Positions 18,002-26,160 of a stretch of DNA of 64,000 nucleotides are shown in pieces (the first letter of the stretch is position 1; each line of letters starts with the position of its first letter). The notes under the pieces were generated by a model. That model searched no databases. It was not told where the DNA came from and saw only the letters and a list, made by a program, of their open reading frames with translations. The stretch is from assembly GCF_042680805.1 (NCBI RefSeq), contig NZ_JBHUEM010000024.1, forward strand, positions 1 to 64,000, in the 5' to 3' direction. The position numbers and the translations under genes are program-made. Source of the DNA: Bacillus_CJ salitolerans (GTDB taxonomy: Bacteria; Bacillota; Bacilli; Bacillales; SA4).

Positions 18002-18699
18002 TGTTTATCCAATTAAAAGATATCAACTTTCAATATAAGAACTCGAATGATGTAACGATCAAAAATCTAACCCTCTCTATTCAAAAAGGTGAACTCGTCA
18101 CAATACTAGGGAAAAGCGGTAGTGGAAAGAGTACCATTCTCAGAATTATTGCTGGCCTTGAGATTCCCTTTAGTGGTTCTCTTGTTATAGACGATAAAAC
18201 ATTGGTAAGCGAGAGTCATTTTATTCAACCAGAGAAAAGAGGAGTCGGTTTAGTATTCCAGGATTATGCTTTATTTCCCCACCTGAATGTTGCTGATAAT
18301 GTGAAATTTGGTCTGAAGAAAATGAGTAGAAATCAAAAGCTACATCGCCTTAAGGAAGTGCTTCAGTTAGTTGGATTAAATGGCTTTGAGAAGAGATATC
18401 CGTATGAATTAAGCGGAGGTCAACAACAGCGTGTAGCTCTGGCACGCGCACTAGCACCCAATCCATCATTGATTATGTTTGATGAACCATTTAGCAACCT
18501 TGATGCTGATTTACAAAAACAAATACGAGAGGATTTACGAGGAATCATTAAAGAAGCAAACGTTACATCTATTTTTGTAACTCATGACCGCTCTGATGCA
18601 GCTGCATTAGCCGATCGAATAATTGAAATGGAGGATGGAAGAATTACTAAAATCGGTACACCAGATGAAATTCTCGGAATATACCCTTATGTTAGATGA
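18001..18699 (+). CDS. Iron(III) ABC transporter ATPase (FbpC/FutC type)
   Basis: A 232-residue ATP-binding subunit with Walker A LGKSGSGKST, signature LSGGQQQR, Walker B LIMFDEPFSNLD and switch His in VTHDRSDA. It is shorter than the 340-residue FbpC of some bacteria because it lacks the C-terminal regulatory TOBE domain. It is the last gene of the Fur-regulated operon, overlapping the permease stop by one base. A weak terminator (GCCC/GGGC stem then T-run) follows near 18731-18755. Confidence 0.9.
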   Translation: MFIQLKDINFQYKNSNDVTIKNLTLSIQKGELVTILGKSGSGKSTILRIIAGLEIPFSGSLVIDDKTLVSESHFIQPEKRGVGLVFQDYALFPHLNVADNVKFGLKKMSRNQKLHRLKEVLQLVGLNGFEKRYPYELSGGQQQRVALARALAPNPSLIMFDEPFSNLDADLQKQIREDLRGIIKEANVTSIFVTHDRSDAAALADRIIEMEDGRITKIGTPDEILGIYPYVR

Positions 18700-18730
18700 A
18701 GAATCATAAATAGTACACTATTAACTTTTT

Positions 18731-18755
18731 GCCCATCTTTTAAGGGCTTTTTTAT
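18731..18755 (+). terminator. Weak intrinsic terminator of iron operon
   Basis: GCCC (18731-18734) and GGGC (18744-18747) form a short stem followed by a T-rich run. Confidence 0.55.
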
Positions 18756-18830
18756 TTTACATTGGATAATCCAGCTTGAATTCTCTAATACTAAACATAT
18801 CCCTTATATAAACTATACAAAAAGGGTGTG

Positions 18831-19232
18831 ATGAAAATAGCAAATAATCAACAGCCTATTTGGCAATCCATCCAATCTATTCAGGAACTGTATAAGATGA
18901 TACACGAGCCCTCATCCAATCAGTCTCAAACAAACCAGAATCAATCTTCACAAAATGCTATTTCTCCTGACGATTTACTTTCTTGGGAGAGAACGAGATT
19001 AGCGATGGAAAGAACGAAACTAGCTAATTACCGAACACTTCTTGCCTTTATCCGAACATCCATGACATTCTTTGCAGGGGCTGCAGCCCTTATTGAATTT
19101 TTTAATAATAATCGGGCACTTGAAATCACTTCTTATGTGGCCGTCACAACCGGAGTGTTCCTGTTAATAATTGGGATTATCAGCTATATGAAATCGAAAA
19201 AGTCAATGAAGTCTATGGAATATATCAAGTAA
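18831..19232 (+). CDS. DUF202 membrane protein
   Basis: A 133-residue protein. Residues 1-50 are polar and Gln/Ser/Asn-rich. The rest is a DUF202 (YidH-type) domain: SWERTRLAMERTKLANYRTLLAFIRT, then two helices at about 78-97 and 108-127. The family is found in bacteria and in yeast vacuolar VTC subunits; the role here is unknown. The start is ATG 18831 after AAAGGGTG; the GTG three bases upstream is less likely. It is probably monocistronic. Confidence 0.8.
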   Translation: MKIANNQQPIWQSIQSIQELYKMIHEPSSNQSQTNQNQSSQNAISPDDLLSWERTRLAMERTKLANYRTLLAFIRTSMTFFAGAAALIEFFNNNRALEITSYVAVTTGVFLLIIGIISYMKSKKSMKSMEYIK

Positions 19233-19322
19233 TTCTTTTTGTATGGGTTCATAAATAATGGGTGGAGATAGTGGGAAATACTACTAAAAATGAGCAATGA
19301 AATAAAGGAGTGATGAGTTGAA

Positions 19323-20327
19323 ATGGAACATCATCCAAAGCTGGTATCTTCAGAGGTTGCCGCCTTGTGGAGTGCCTATATGCAAAACACTATGTCTTAT
19401 TGTATTATGCAACATTTCGGCCAAGTAAATGAAGATCCGGATCTCACCAACATTATACAATCTACTTTAGCAAATTGCGACTATGTTAAGAAAGGTGTTA
19501 TCCAAATTTTTGAAAGCGAAAATCACGCTATTCCCATTGGATTTACTGGAGAGGATGTCAACTTAAAAGCAAGCCGGATTTATTCAGATTTATTTGCCTT
19601 GAGATACATAAAGTATATGGCAGCAGCTGGGACGGCTGCCGCAGCAGCTTTTCTTGAAGTATTAGCTAGGAATGATGTTAGAACATTATTCTCTAGGACT
19701 TCTGAAATGTTTATGAAGCTTTACAATGATGCTTGTGAATTGCTTTTGAAGAAAGGGGCATTTGTTCGGTCTCCTACCATTCCACCGATGGAAAAAGCGG
19801 AATATCTCCAAAGTGAGTCATTTTTATCAGGTATATTAGGAAAACACCGCCCTTTAACCGTTATGGAGATAGCACATATTTCAAAAAACACTGAAACGAA
19901 TTCGATTGGAAGAACTTTTGTAGCTGGATTTTCACAAGTTGCTCAATTACCAGAGGTACGAAAGTATATGGAACGTGGGGCCGAAATCGCCGCTAAGCAT
20001 GAAGCCGTCTTTCGAGAAATATTAATTGAAGATGGTGTCCCACTGCCAAGCACGTGGGATTCTACGATCTCACAATCAATTAATTCACCTTTCTCCGATA
20101 AGCTAATGATGTTTCAAGTGAATAGCTTAAATGCTATTGGGGTTGCTGGCTATGGAGCTTCGATAGGGGCAAGTCTCCGAAAAGACCTTGGGGTACATTA
20201 TACCAGATTAATTTCAGAAGTCATGCAGTTTGCTGTGGACGGAACGAACCTAATGATACAACATCAATGGATGGAGCAGCCCCCGCAAAATATTGACCGG
20301 GAAGCGTTACGAAATAGAAGTGTTTAG
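19323..20327 (+). CDS. DUF3231 protein
   Basis: A 334-residue protein made of two similar halves (about 1-165 and 170-334). Each is alpha-helical with a segment of the type LWSAYMQNTMSYCIMQHF and a hydrophobic small-residue stretch (YMAAAGTAAAAAFLEV; AIGVAGYGASIGASL). This is the layout of DUF3231, common in spore-forming Bacillaceae and related to coat-protein-like ferritin folds. Function is not established. The ribosome site AAAGGAG lies 12 bp from ATG 19323, which is somewhat far. A short terminator hairpin (GGGA/TCCC then T-rich) follows the stop. Confidence 0.8.
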   Translation: MEHHPKLVSSEVAALWSAYMQNTMSYCIMQHFGQVNEDPDLTNIIQSTLANCDYVKKGVIQIFESENHAIPIGFTGEDVNLKASRIYSDLFALRYIKYMAAAGTAAAAAFLEVLARNDVRTLFSRTSEMFMKLYNDACELLLKKGAFVRSPTIPPMEKAEYLQSESFLSGILGKHRPLTVMEIAHISKNTETNSIGRTFVAGFSQVAQLPEVRKYMERGAEIAAKHEAVFREILIEDGVPLPSTWDSTISQSINSPFSDKLMMFQVNSLNAIGVAGYGASIGASLRKDLGVHYTRLISEVMQFAVDGTNLMIQHQWMEQPPQNIDREALRNRSV

Positions 20328-20357
20328 AGAAAATGGGATGATTTTCCCTTTTCTTTT
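20328..20357 (+). terminator. Short terminator after DUF3231 gene
   Basis: A GGGA/TCCC hairpin just after the stop is followed by a TTTTCTTTTT stretch on the plus strand. Confidence 0.55.
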
Positions 20358-20441
20358 TAGTCTCCTTCCGTAAATAAGTGAATCTTTCTCTTTATTCAAT
20401 CGTATTAAAGATATAATCAACCAAATGGGAGGGTGCTTCGT

Positions 20442-20546
20442 ATGTTTATTAGAATCTTCCACAAATTAAATCGTACCGCTCAGACTGCACTATTGCTAGC
20501 GATTTGTTTTTTACTAATGACTGGCATCGTTATGTTGATCAATTAA
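20442..20546 (+). CDS. 34-residue membrane peptide
   Basis: Behind GGGAGGG lies a short frame encoding a peptide that starts MFIRIFHKLNRTAQTA, with one hydrophobic helix (about 14-33) and no charged tail. It has a convincing ribosome site and its own strong terminator eight bases after the stop. It could be a small membrane regulator or a toxin-like peptide; nothing here decides. It faces the LCP gene tail to tail. Confidence 0.55.
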   Translation: MFIRIFHKLNRTAQTALLLAICFLLMTGIVMLIN

Positions 20547-20552
20547 CAGTTT

Positions 20553-20604
20553 AAAAGCACCTGTGCCTCCTCCGTTTAATCGGATGATCGCTACAGGTGC
20601 TTTT
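20553..20604. terminator. Bidirectional terminator
   Basis: AAAAGCACCTGT (20553-20564) pairs with ACAGGTGCTTTT (20593-20604). It lies between the 34-residue peptide gene and the convergent LCP gene. Confidence 0.85.
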
Positions 20605-20605
20605 A

Positions 20606-21565
20606 TTATTTGAGGAAGTGATTGATGGCCTCACGATTCTTTTCAAAATCGATTTCAAGCACTGCTCCTGCATGTGAATAATTTTTATTCTTATAAGAAT
20701 CATCTACAGGAATGCGCAATGTTTCAATATCTTCCACCGGATGGATAAAGAATTCAGTACCTAGATCGACAAGCTTCATTTGACTCATATTTGTTTCTAA
20801 AAAAGGGGTCAGTGTTCCTAATAAACGTGGTATCTTCATGATTCCTTTTAAGCTTAATAGTTCGTCCTTTAGCTTCGTGATAACCTCCTGCTGACGTTCC
20901 ACTCGTCCAAAGTCGCCTTCCCTATCATTTCGAAATCTAGCATAATCCAATACTTGCTTTCCATCGAGATACTGCTCTCCTGGGTGTAAATCTATATTAA
21001 TCGTTCCTGCCCCATCTCGGTAGCGCATTCGCTTTTTAACATTTACTTGAATCCCATCTGGGGCAAGGGTATCAACAATTTTCGTAAATCCTTTAAAATC
21101 AACGATGGAGTAGTATTCTAGATCAATCCCAAAATTCTTTTGAATCGTTTGCCGAAGCAACTCTGTACCACCGTAAAAATAAGCTGCGTTTATTTTTTGA
21201 TTTTTATACCCTGGTATTTCAACATACGTATCTCTCATAATCGAAATGAGCTTAACCGTTCTAGCTTCCATATCGTATTGAGCAACCATGATTGTATCCG
21301 TTCTAGATTTCTTTTCCCCTCTAGAATCAACTCCAAGAAGCAGAACATTTAGTTTTCCTGAATCCTCTGATACTCCTTGGAAATTCTCTTTATTAGAAGA
21401 TTCCCCCCCTAATTCTTCCTCCCCATCATTTGCGAGTAGGTATCCAGATCTGAATTCATATATCGCAAAGGCTATTGCACTTATGAAGAAAAATAGAATA
21501 GTAGAAATAATCCAGATCCGTCTTTTTCTTCTCTTACTTTGTAATCTATTTTGACGCGATCTCAA
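20606..21565 (-). CDS. LCP (LytR-CpsA-Psr) family cell-wall glycopolymer ligase
   Basis: A 319-residue membrane-anchored enzyme that links teichoic acid or other glycopolymers to peptidoglycan. It has a short basic N-terminus, one helix at about 18-40, an acidic linker and an extracellular LCP domain from about 70. Family motifs are present (LNVLLLGVDSR then RTDTIMV; SIMRDTYVEIPGY; LDYARFRNDREGDFGR). The start is TTG 21565 after AAAGGATG. It resembles TagT/U/V of Bacillus; which paralogue cannot be decided. Confidence 0.9.
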   Translation of the reverse strand: MRSRQNRLQSKRRKRRIWIISTILFFFISAIAFAIYEFRSGYLLANDGEEELGGESSNKENFQGVSEDSGKLNVLLLGVDSRGEKKSRTDTIMVAQYDMEARTVKLISIMRDTYVEIPGYKNQKINAAYFYGGTELLRQTIQKNFGIDLEYYSIVDFKGFTKIVDTLAPDGIQVNVKKRMRYRDGAGTINIDLHPGEQYLDGKQVLDYARFRNDREGDFGRVERQQEVITKLKDELLSLKGIMKIPRLLGTLTPFLETNMSQMKLVDLGTEFFIHPVEDIETLRIPVDDSYKNKNYSHAGAVLEIDFEKNREAINHFLK

Positions 21566-21593
21566 CTTTATAACATCCTTTCAACTTTTACAG

Positions 21594-21812
21594 CATAAAG
21601 TGAAACTTCAATCAGTGGGATACTTCCTCCCCCTACAGATTGTTAGCACCGGCCCACACTGTGGGTCACACAAACGTTGCCACAGGAGATGGCCACTTTA
21701 GTCTGTATTCCTTTTCAGGGTTCATACTGGCGTTTATCCCCACTTACACTTCTTCTAATCTTCTTAAATTTTGAAGTGGGGTTTTAGCGCCAGTTGGAAC
21801 GGGATAAAAACT
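21594..21812. repeat. Mosaic interspersed repeat, copy B (head + middle + tail)
   Basis: The head (CATAAAGTGAAACTTCAATC) starts at 21594. A middle module with TGTGGGTCACACA and CGTTGCCAC follows at about 21658-21682, and the tail at about 21725-21812 carries ACTGGCGTTTATCCCC and a paired GGGGTTTTAGCGCCAGT. It fills most of the 350-bp gap between the LCP gene and the SRPBCC gene. No gene is seen in the gap. Confidence 0.8.
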
Positions 21813-21873
21813 CCTTATAATTAGACGAAGAAACCAAAGGAAAAGTTACAAGAATTTGTTTTTTTATTCAAGC

Positions 21874-21905
21874 AAAAAAGGGACATGTTGATTCCCACAT
21901 GTCCC
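21874..21905 (-). terminator. Intrinsic terminator of MerR/SRPBCC operon
   Basis: GGGACATG (21880-21887) pairs with CATGTCCC (21898-21905). Six T follow on the minus strand. Confidence 0.85.
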
Positions 21906-21915
21906 TACGCTTTCC

Positions 21916-22365
21916 TTATTTTACCGCTTCCTGCTTTACTTTGTTTAGAAATTCTTGTACCACATCGATATTCCCTTTCTTTCCGCCGAGCTTTAGCATT
22001 GCTCTTCCTACAAAATTGACGCCTTTATTTTGACCTTCATAAATAAACTTTGTCTGTGATTCATCTATTTTAAGAAGTGTAAAGGTGAGGTTAATTTCAA
22101 ATGCCTTTGCAAGTACGAAGTGTATTTGTTTTTTCTTTTGCTTCTCGTCATCCACATACGCTAGTGTTTCGACGATATATGTTTCCACACGTTTTCCTTC
22201 TCGGTATTTCTGCTGATGCTTAGCTCCTACCTCCATCTCGCTCTTTTCAATGATGGTGTGTTCTTCTACTTTCGGCATGATCCTCTTAATATTTTCATCC
22301 CGAAATAAACTCCATACCTTCTCGATATTGGCTTCAATTAGGATCTCTTCCTTCCATTCAATCAC
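21916..22365 (-). CDS. SRPBCC (START-like) domain protein
   Basis: A 149-residue single-domain protein of the polyketide cyclase/SRPBCC superfamily, which binds hydrophobic ligands. It opens with the typical IEWKEEILIEANIEKVWSLFRD and ends with a long amphipathic helix. GTG 22365 overlaps the stop of the MerR gene, so the two are translationally coupled with the regulator first. The regulator may sense the same compound this protein binds. No catalytic residues are apparent. Confidence 0.78.
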   Translation of the reverse strand: MIEWKEEILIEANIEKVWSLFRDENIKRIMPKVEEHTIIEKSEMEVGAKHQQKYREGKRVETYIVETLAYVDDEKQKKKQIHFVLAKAFEINLTFTLLKIDESQTKFIYEGQNKGVNFVGRAMLKLGGKKGNIDVVQEFLNKVKQEAVK

Positions 22366-22706
22366 TCTTGTTCCTCCTTCCCAGACGCAAGAAAATCATC
22401 AATTTCCTCTAGTTGTTCTTCAAGGTCATCGATTTGCATCTGAATCTTTTCTTTCTTTTGTACTAATAACTTTTCTAAATTCTCGAATGATTCATCTTTC
22501 ATGACCGTTCTCATCTCTTGAATAGTAAATCCAAGTCGTCGTAGCTTTATTAACAATATGGCTAAAAAGTAACTTCCATCATCGTAGTAGCGATAATGAT
22601 TATTGGGGTCAATATAAGCTGGTTCTAATAATTTTTCCTCTGCGTAATACCTTAGTGTATTTTTGCTTAAACCTGTTATTTCGGCAAATTCACTCACCTT
22701 ATACAT
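22362..22706 (-). CDS. MerR-family transcriptional regulator
   Basis: A 114-residue regulator with an N-terminal winged helix (YKVSEFAEITGLSKNTLRYYAEEKLL, then the wing ending YRYYDD) and a C-terminal coiled coil (about 75-108) for dimerisation. There are no Cys in the effector region, so it is not a metal-type MerR. It likely controls its own operon with the SRPBCC gene. A dyad at 22742-22760 (TGCACT with AGTGCA) upstream is a candidate operator. ATG follows GCGGAGG. Confidence 0.85.
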   Translation of the reverse strand: MYKVSEFAEITGLSKNTLRYYAEEKLLEPAYIDPNNHYRYYDDGSYFLAILLIKLRRLGFTIQEMRTVMKDESFENLEKLLVQKKEKIQMQIDDLEEQLEEIDDFLASGKEEQE

Positions 22707-22741
22707 CCCTTACCTCCGCGCTTTTATCATAAACTGTGGGG

Positions 22742-22760
22742 TGCACTGCATGGTAGTGCA
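22742..22760. promoter_or_regulatory. Dyad upstream of MerR gene
   Basis: TGCACT and AGTGCA enclose a 7-bp centre, about 40 bp upstream of the MerR start. MerR proteins bind such dyads within promoters, but this one also sits next to a REP-like half element, so its role is uncertain. Confidence 0.4.
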
Positions 22761-22793
22761 AAGTGACAGTCACTCCCCGGAATTTGTCGAATA

Positions 22794-22828
22794 TTAAAAG
22801 GAACAAGTGTCAAAAATCACTTGCTCCT
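22794..22828 (-). terminator. Terminator downstream of HD-domain gene
   Basis: AGGAACAAGTG (22799-22809) pairs with CACTTGCTCCT (22818-22828) apart from one mismatch, and TTTTAAT follows on the minus strand. Confidence 0.7.
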
Positions 22829-22889
22829 CGTTTATTTTGAAGTGGACGGTTACTTGTCTCACTTTCATTCTTATAAAACTCATACTCGC

Positions 22890-23516
22890 TTACCGGTTCA
22901 AAACACCACTTTTAACAGCTTCAACATTGACCCCTGCATTACGTAACTTCTGCTCAGCCTCTTCCTCAATCATATCCTTCAATTTTTTCAGAACTGAATC
23001 AAACTGGACATGTTTATCCATCATAAAGCTCATTTCGTATTCGATTTCTAACCAAGTAGAAACATCCGCCTCATTATGTTGAATTTGCGCCTCTAGTTTA
23101 TCTAATGCATTGGCAACCTTTGCTTCATATGTTTCTTTATGTTCAAACTCAAACCAAAGATTATACAGTTCCAATCCTAAATCGTCCCCAAGCGTATCCC
23201 TAATCTTTTCGATTGATTTAATTTCGTTTTTTACCTTTTGTTCCTTTAGATCTAGACTTGTTAACGTATCAAAGGCCGGAATATCCCCAGCATCCGCTTC
23301 AACGAGGTCATGGATAATAATCATTTTTAGTAGCCTTGATATTTCTATTTCCTGCTTTAAATAAGGTTCAATTAACATAGCCATCAATGAAACTCTCCAT
23401 GTATGTTCAGCTACACTTTCTTGTCTCCCATTTGATAACCAACTATGTCTTAATTCATATTTTAATTTTTCTCCTAGTTTAATGATCTCTAGTATGTTGA
23501 TTAACTCTTTTCTCAT
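22890..23516 (-). CDS. HD-domain phosphohydrolase, YfbR/HDDC2-like
   Basis: A 208-residue protein of the HD superfamily (COG1896). The metal ligands are H38 (AEHTWR), H69-D70 (IIHDLVEADAGD) and a later Asp in ANALDKLE. Relatives include 5'-deoxyribonucleotidase YfbR and human HDDC2. The extra C-terminal stretch (about 165-208) is helical and charged. It is followed on the same strand by no partner but is preceded, 106 bp upstream, by a deaminase-Nudix gene, so nucleotide clean-up is a reasonable common theme. ATG 23516 follows AGAGGAGAG. Confidence 0.82.
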   Translation of the reverse strand: MRKELINILEIIKLGEKLKYELRHSWLSNGRQESVAEHTWRVSLMAMLIEPYLKQEIEISRLLKMIIIHDLVEADAGDIPAFDTLTSLDLKEQKVKNEIKSIEKIRDTLGDDLGLELYNLWFEFEHKETYEAKVANALDKLEAQIQHNEADVSTWLEIEYEMSFMMDKHVQFDSVLKKLKDMIEEEAEQKLRNAGVNVEAVKSGVLNR

Positions 23517-23621
23517 ATAGTCTCTCCTCTACATCTCATGATGAGTTCTTACCTCAACAAGCATCGCTTGAACCTACATGGTAATAGCATGCTCGCATGA
23601 GTTTTCTTACAGCAATTTCGT

Positions 23622-24653
23622 TTACTTTCTTGATATGCTCCCATCAACGGCTTTAAGTACCATCGATACTTCATAATCATCCTTCATTTCATCAATTGGC
23701 CACCACTTTACTTCTTGTAATGCCTGTTTGTCTAAAGGAAGCTCGGGGTCATAGCCTAGCTTCGGTACAACCGAACCAACGATATCAGCAAGAAATATTT
23801 TACATTCACCATGGCTGTATTCATAAGTACAAATATACTCCCCTACACGTACATCAAGGTTTACTTCCTCTTTCATTTCACGACGAACTGCATCCTCAAA
23901 GGATTCTCCAGCTTCTAAACCACCACCAGGTAATGTCCAAAAGATTCTGTCTCCATGCTGTATCTTTACCATAAGGATATGATCATCGAGGATGATTGCA
24001 CCGCATGCTCTTGGTCGGTTCAATTGGACTAGGTCTTCCCTCATCATTTCGTAAACATGTTCAATTGTATAGTGATGAGGATCCTTTAATTTCTTCTCCT
24101 CTACCCATTGTTTGGCTAGCTGAATTGCTCTCGGATATTCCTCAGCCATCGCATCATGGACTGAGTGTGCCTTAACATATTGGATGGAGTAATCATAATA
24201 GTACTGAAGTAAGATTGATAGATTCTCTAAATGACAAATTGGTCCTTCAATTGTAATAGGTTTAAGGCTAAGATAGGGAGTTGTATCCTTGAGGTTTGTG
24301 CTCCCTCCATATTTATCCTTTGCCCCATACTTTAAATTTCTTATCCCACTCATGTAAAATGCACTAAAGCAGAGTGGACAAGGCTCTAATGTAGAGTATA
24401 GTGTAAATCCTTTTACATACTTATGTACTCGATTATCAATTTTTAATAGCGCATTCACTTCAGCATGAGCTAGCTCATTATGAAAAACAACGGAATCTGA
24501 GGTTTCTTTAAAAACTGAACTTTTCCCCCTAGATACAATCTCTCCCACATCATTAACTACTAAGGCACCTATTGGCCGAGCACCTTCTAAAAAAGACTCC
24601 CAAGCTACTTCATAGGCTTGTTGCCATAAGTACGGTATACTTGACCATTTCAT
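23622..24653 (-). CDS. Cytidine/deoxycytidylate deaminase-Nudix fusion protein
   Basis: A 343-residue protein with two enzyme domains. Residues 5-150 are a zinc-dependent deaminase of the CMP/dCMP type: HAE at 63-65 and PCPLC at 91-95 give the zinc ligands and catalytic Glu. A helical linker follows (about 150-212). Residues 215-340 are a Nudix hydrolase with the box starting at G244 (GGLEAGE, then REMKEE at 258-263); the usual Gly near the end of the box is Asn265. The protein may deaminate a nucleobase or nucleotide and hydrolyse a nucleoside diphosphate derivative. ATG 24653 follows AAAGGAG. The fusion is intact, with no sign of frameshift. Confidence 0.88.
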   Translation of the reverse strand: MKWSSIPYLWQQAYEVAWESFLEGARPIGALVVNDVGEIVSRGKSSVFKETSDSVVFHNELAHAEVNALLKIDNRVHKYVKGFTLYSTLEPCPLCFSAFYMSGIRNLKYGAKDKYGGSTNLKDTTPYLSLKPITIEGPICHLENLSILLQYYYDYSIQYVKAHSVHDAMAEEYPRAIQLAKQWVEEKKLKDPHHYTIEHVYEMMREDLVQLNRPRACGAIILDDHILMVKIQHGDRIFWTLPGGGLEAGESFEDAVRREMKEEVNLDVRVGEYICTYEYSHGECKIFLADIVGSVVPKLGYDPELPLDKQALQEVKWWPIDEMKDDYEVSMVLKAVDGSISRK

Positions 24654-24699
24654 CGTTTATCTCCTTTTTCAAGATGACAATCACTCCCCAGATTAAGCT

Positions 24700-25461
24700 T
24701 TACTTATCTTCGTAAACCTTCTGAGTGTTGTATTTAAACCCGTGATATTGATAGTTTTGCCTTTGATACATCTCTCTTGGGGTGTCCTCACCATCCGCGA
24801 CTAGGATAACGAGCTTTGTAGGATCAATGTTCATCACAGCTTTTTGAAGTCTACTACCGATCCCGCGCTTTTGGTATGCTTCACTTACAGCTAGGTCATC
24901 AATTTCAACTGTTTCAGCTTCCACAATTACATTAACTGTACCAGCCGGAACTCCTTTATAATAGGCTAGTAGTTGGACAATCTTAGAATCTTGGAGATAA
25001 CGTTTATACAGCCTTACTTTTTGGTCTGCAAATTCACTACCAAACTGCAAATCTTGTTTATACTGCAGAGCTAGAAATTCCTCAAAGTTATCATCCGATA
25101 CAACCTTTACCTCAATATCTTCTTTTTCATCTAACTCTGGAAATTGACTTGGGTTAATAGAATATAACTCAAGATAACCGATTGAATATTCTTCACTTCT
25201 TAAATACTCTTCAAGTGGAGCATGTAATTTTTCATTCTCAGGAAACGTAAACTTCACATGCTTTTGGCCGTTTTTCACATGGTACTCCCTTAAGTAGGAT
25301 GCTGCACTCATAAATTCTTCTATAGAAGGCATCTTCTTAAAGTCTATAAAATTACTATCATACCTAAGTAACATTTCTGGAAAATGAAAGTGTTTATATA
25401 AATCATTTTCAAGTACGATTTGAGCAGGGGTATATATATTTTCAAAAGTTACTTGTTTCAC
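24700..25461 (-). CDS. GNAT-family N-acetyltransferase
   Basis: A protein of about 253 residues. The C-terminal half is a GNAT domain (about 125-245) with the acetyl-CoA loop EAYQKRGIGSRLQ; the N-terminal part is a divergent helical or GNAT-like extension. The start is GTG 25461, eight bases after GGAGG; the ATG at 25476 lies upstream of that site and has none of its own. The substrate is unknown. It precedes the deaminase-Nudix gene by 46 bp and could be co-transcribed with it. Confidence 0.8.
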   Translation of the reverse strand: MKQVTFENIYTPAQIVLENDLYKHFHFPEMLLRYDSNFIDFKKMPSIEEFMSAASYLREYHVKNGQKHVKFTFPENEKLHAPLEEYLRSEEYSIGYLELYSINPSQFPELDEKEDIEVKVVSDDNFEEFLALQYKQDLQFGSEFADQKVRLYKRYLQDSKIVQLLAYYKGVPAGTVNVIVEAETVEIDDLAVSEAYQKRGIGSRLQKAVMNIDPTKLVILVADGEDTPREMYQRQNYQYHGFKYNTQKVYEDK

Positions 25462-25577
25462 TGTTACTTCCTCCATTTTTGCAATTTCACACTGTATAAT
25501 TATGCCACAAATCATATGTAACATCAGTAAATAATATGAATTTTACGAAAATAAAGAGATGAAAATTTTCTTGATAT

Positions 25578-25670
25578 CATAAAGTGAAACTTCAATCAGT
25601 GGGGGGTTCTTCATCCCCACTGATTGTTAAATGTGGGTCACACAGTCGTTGCCACGCTTGGTGTGCTCGT
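25578..25670. repeat. Mosaic interspersed repeat, copy C (head + middle)
   Basis: The head hairpin (CAATCAGTGGGG with CCCCACTGATTG) is followed by the middle module (GTGGGTCACACA, CGTTGCCAC). The ACTGGCG tail seen in copies A and B is absent. It is the main content of the 281-bp gap between the GNAT and DUF1761 genes. Confidence 0.8.
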
Positions 25671-25711
25671 AAACATTATCATTATGATCATCACGCGCTT
25701 TCGATAACGAC

Positions 25712-25743
25712 AAAGGGACAAGGCATATCCCCCTTGTCCCTTT
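25712..25743. terminator. Bidirectional terminator
   Basis: AAAGGGACAAGG (25712-25723) pairs with CCTTGTCCCTTT (25732-25743). It overlaps the stop of the DUF1761 gene by one base. Confidence 0.8.
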
Positions 25744-26144
25744 TATAGAAATAATCCGTGAATTGCTCCAAGTAATGTGAAAATAATAAGATGATCACCG
25801 ATTGCAAGTAAAAATGACTTTTTCGACATGAGTCCAAACAACGTATTTTTCAAGTAAACCATACAAATTATGAATCCAATTAGAAATCCTATCCCCATAC
25901 TTCCTAGAAAATTTTCCGGATGAACGAATTGTATGACTCCCGCCATTAAAAATGAACTAATGAATGCGATCATAACTGAAACCATATATTTAAATGGACC
26001 TTTGCTTTGTTGATCAATAAATTGCTTATCTCTTCCTTTTTTATCAGACAAAAGCAATGAATAATAGATGGCTCCATACATCACATATACAATTCCTCCA
26101 ATAAGAACTGGTAGGAATTCGATTTGACTCCAATCAATGAACAT
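25743..26144 (-). CDS. DUF1761 membrane protein, copy 1
   Basis: A 133-residue protein with four hydrophobic helices (about 8-30, 52-72, 78-98, 108-130). The arrangement and segments such as GGIVYVMYGAIYYSLLL match DUF1761, a family of unknown function. It lies 16 bp after an AraC-type regulator gene with a GAGGAGGAG ribosome site, so the two form an operon. A second DUF1761 gene next to an AraC gene occurs at 56.5 kb. Confidence 0.78.
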   Translation of the reverse strand: MFIDWSQIEFLPVLIGGIVYVMYGAIYYSLLLSDKKGRDKQFIDQQSKGPFKYMVSVMIAFISSFLMAGVIQFVHPENFLGSMGIGFLIGFIICMVYLKNTLFGLMSKKSFLLAIGDHLIIFTLLGAIHGLFL

Positions 26145-26160
26145 GAAATGTTCTCCTCCT

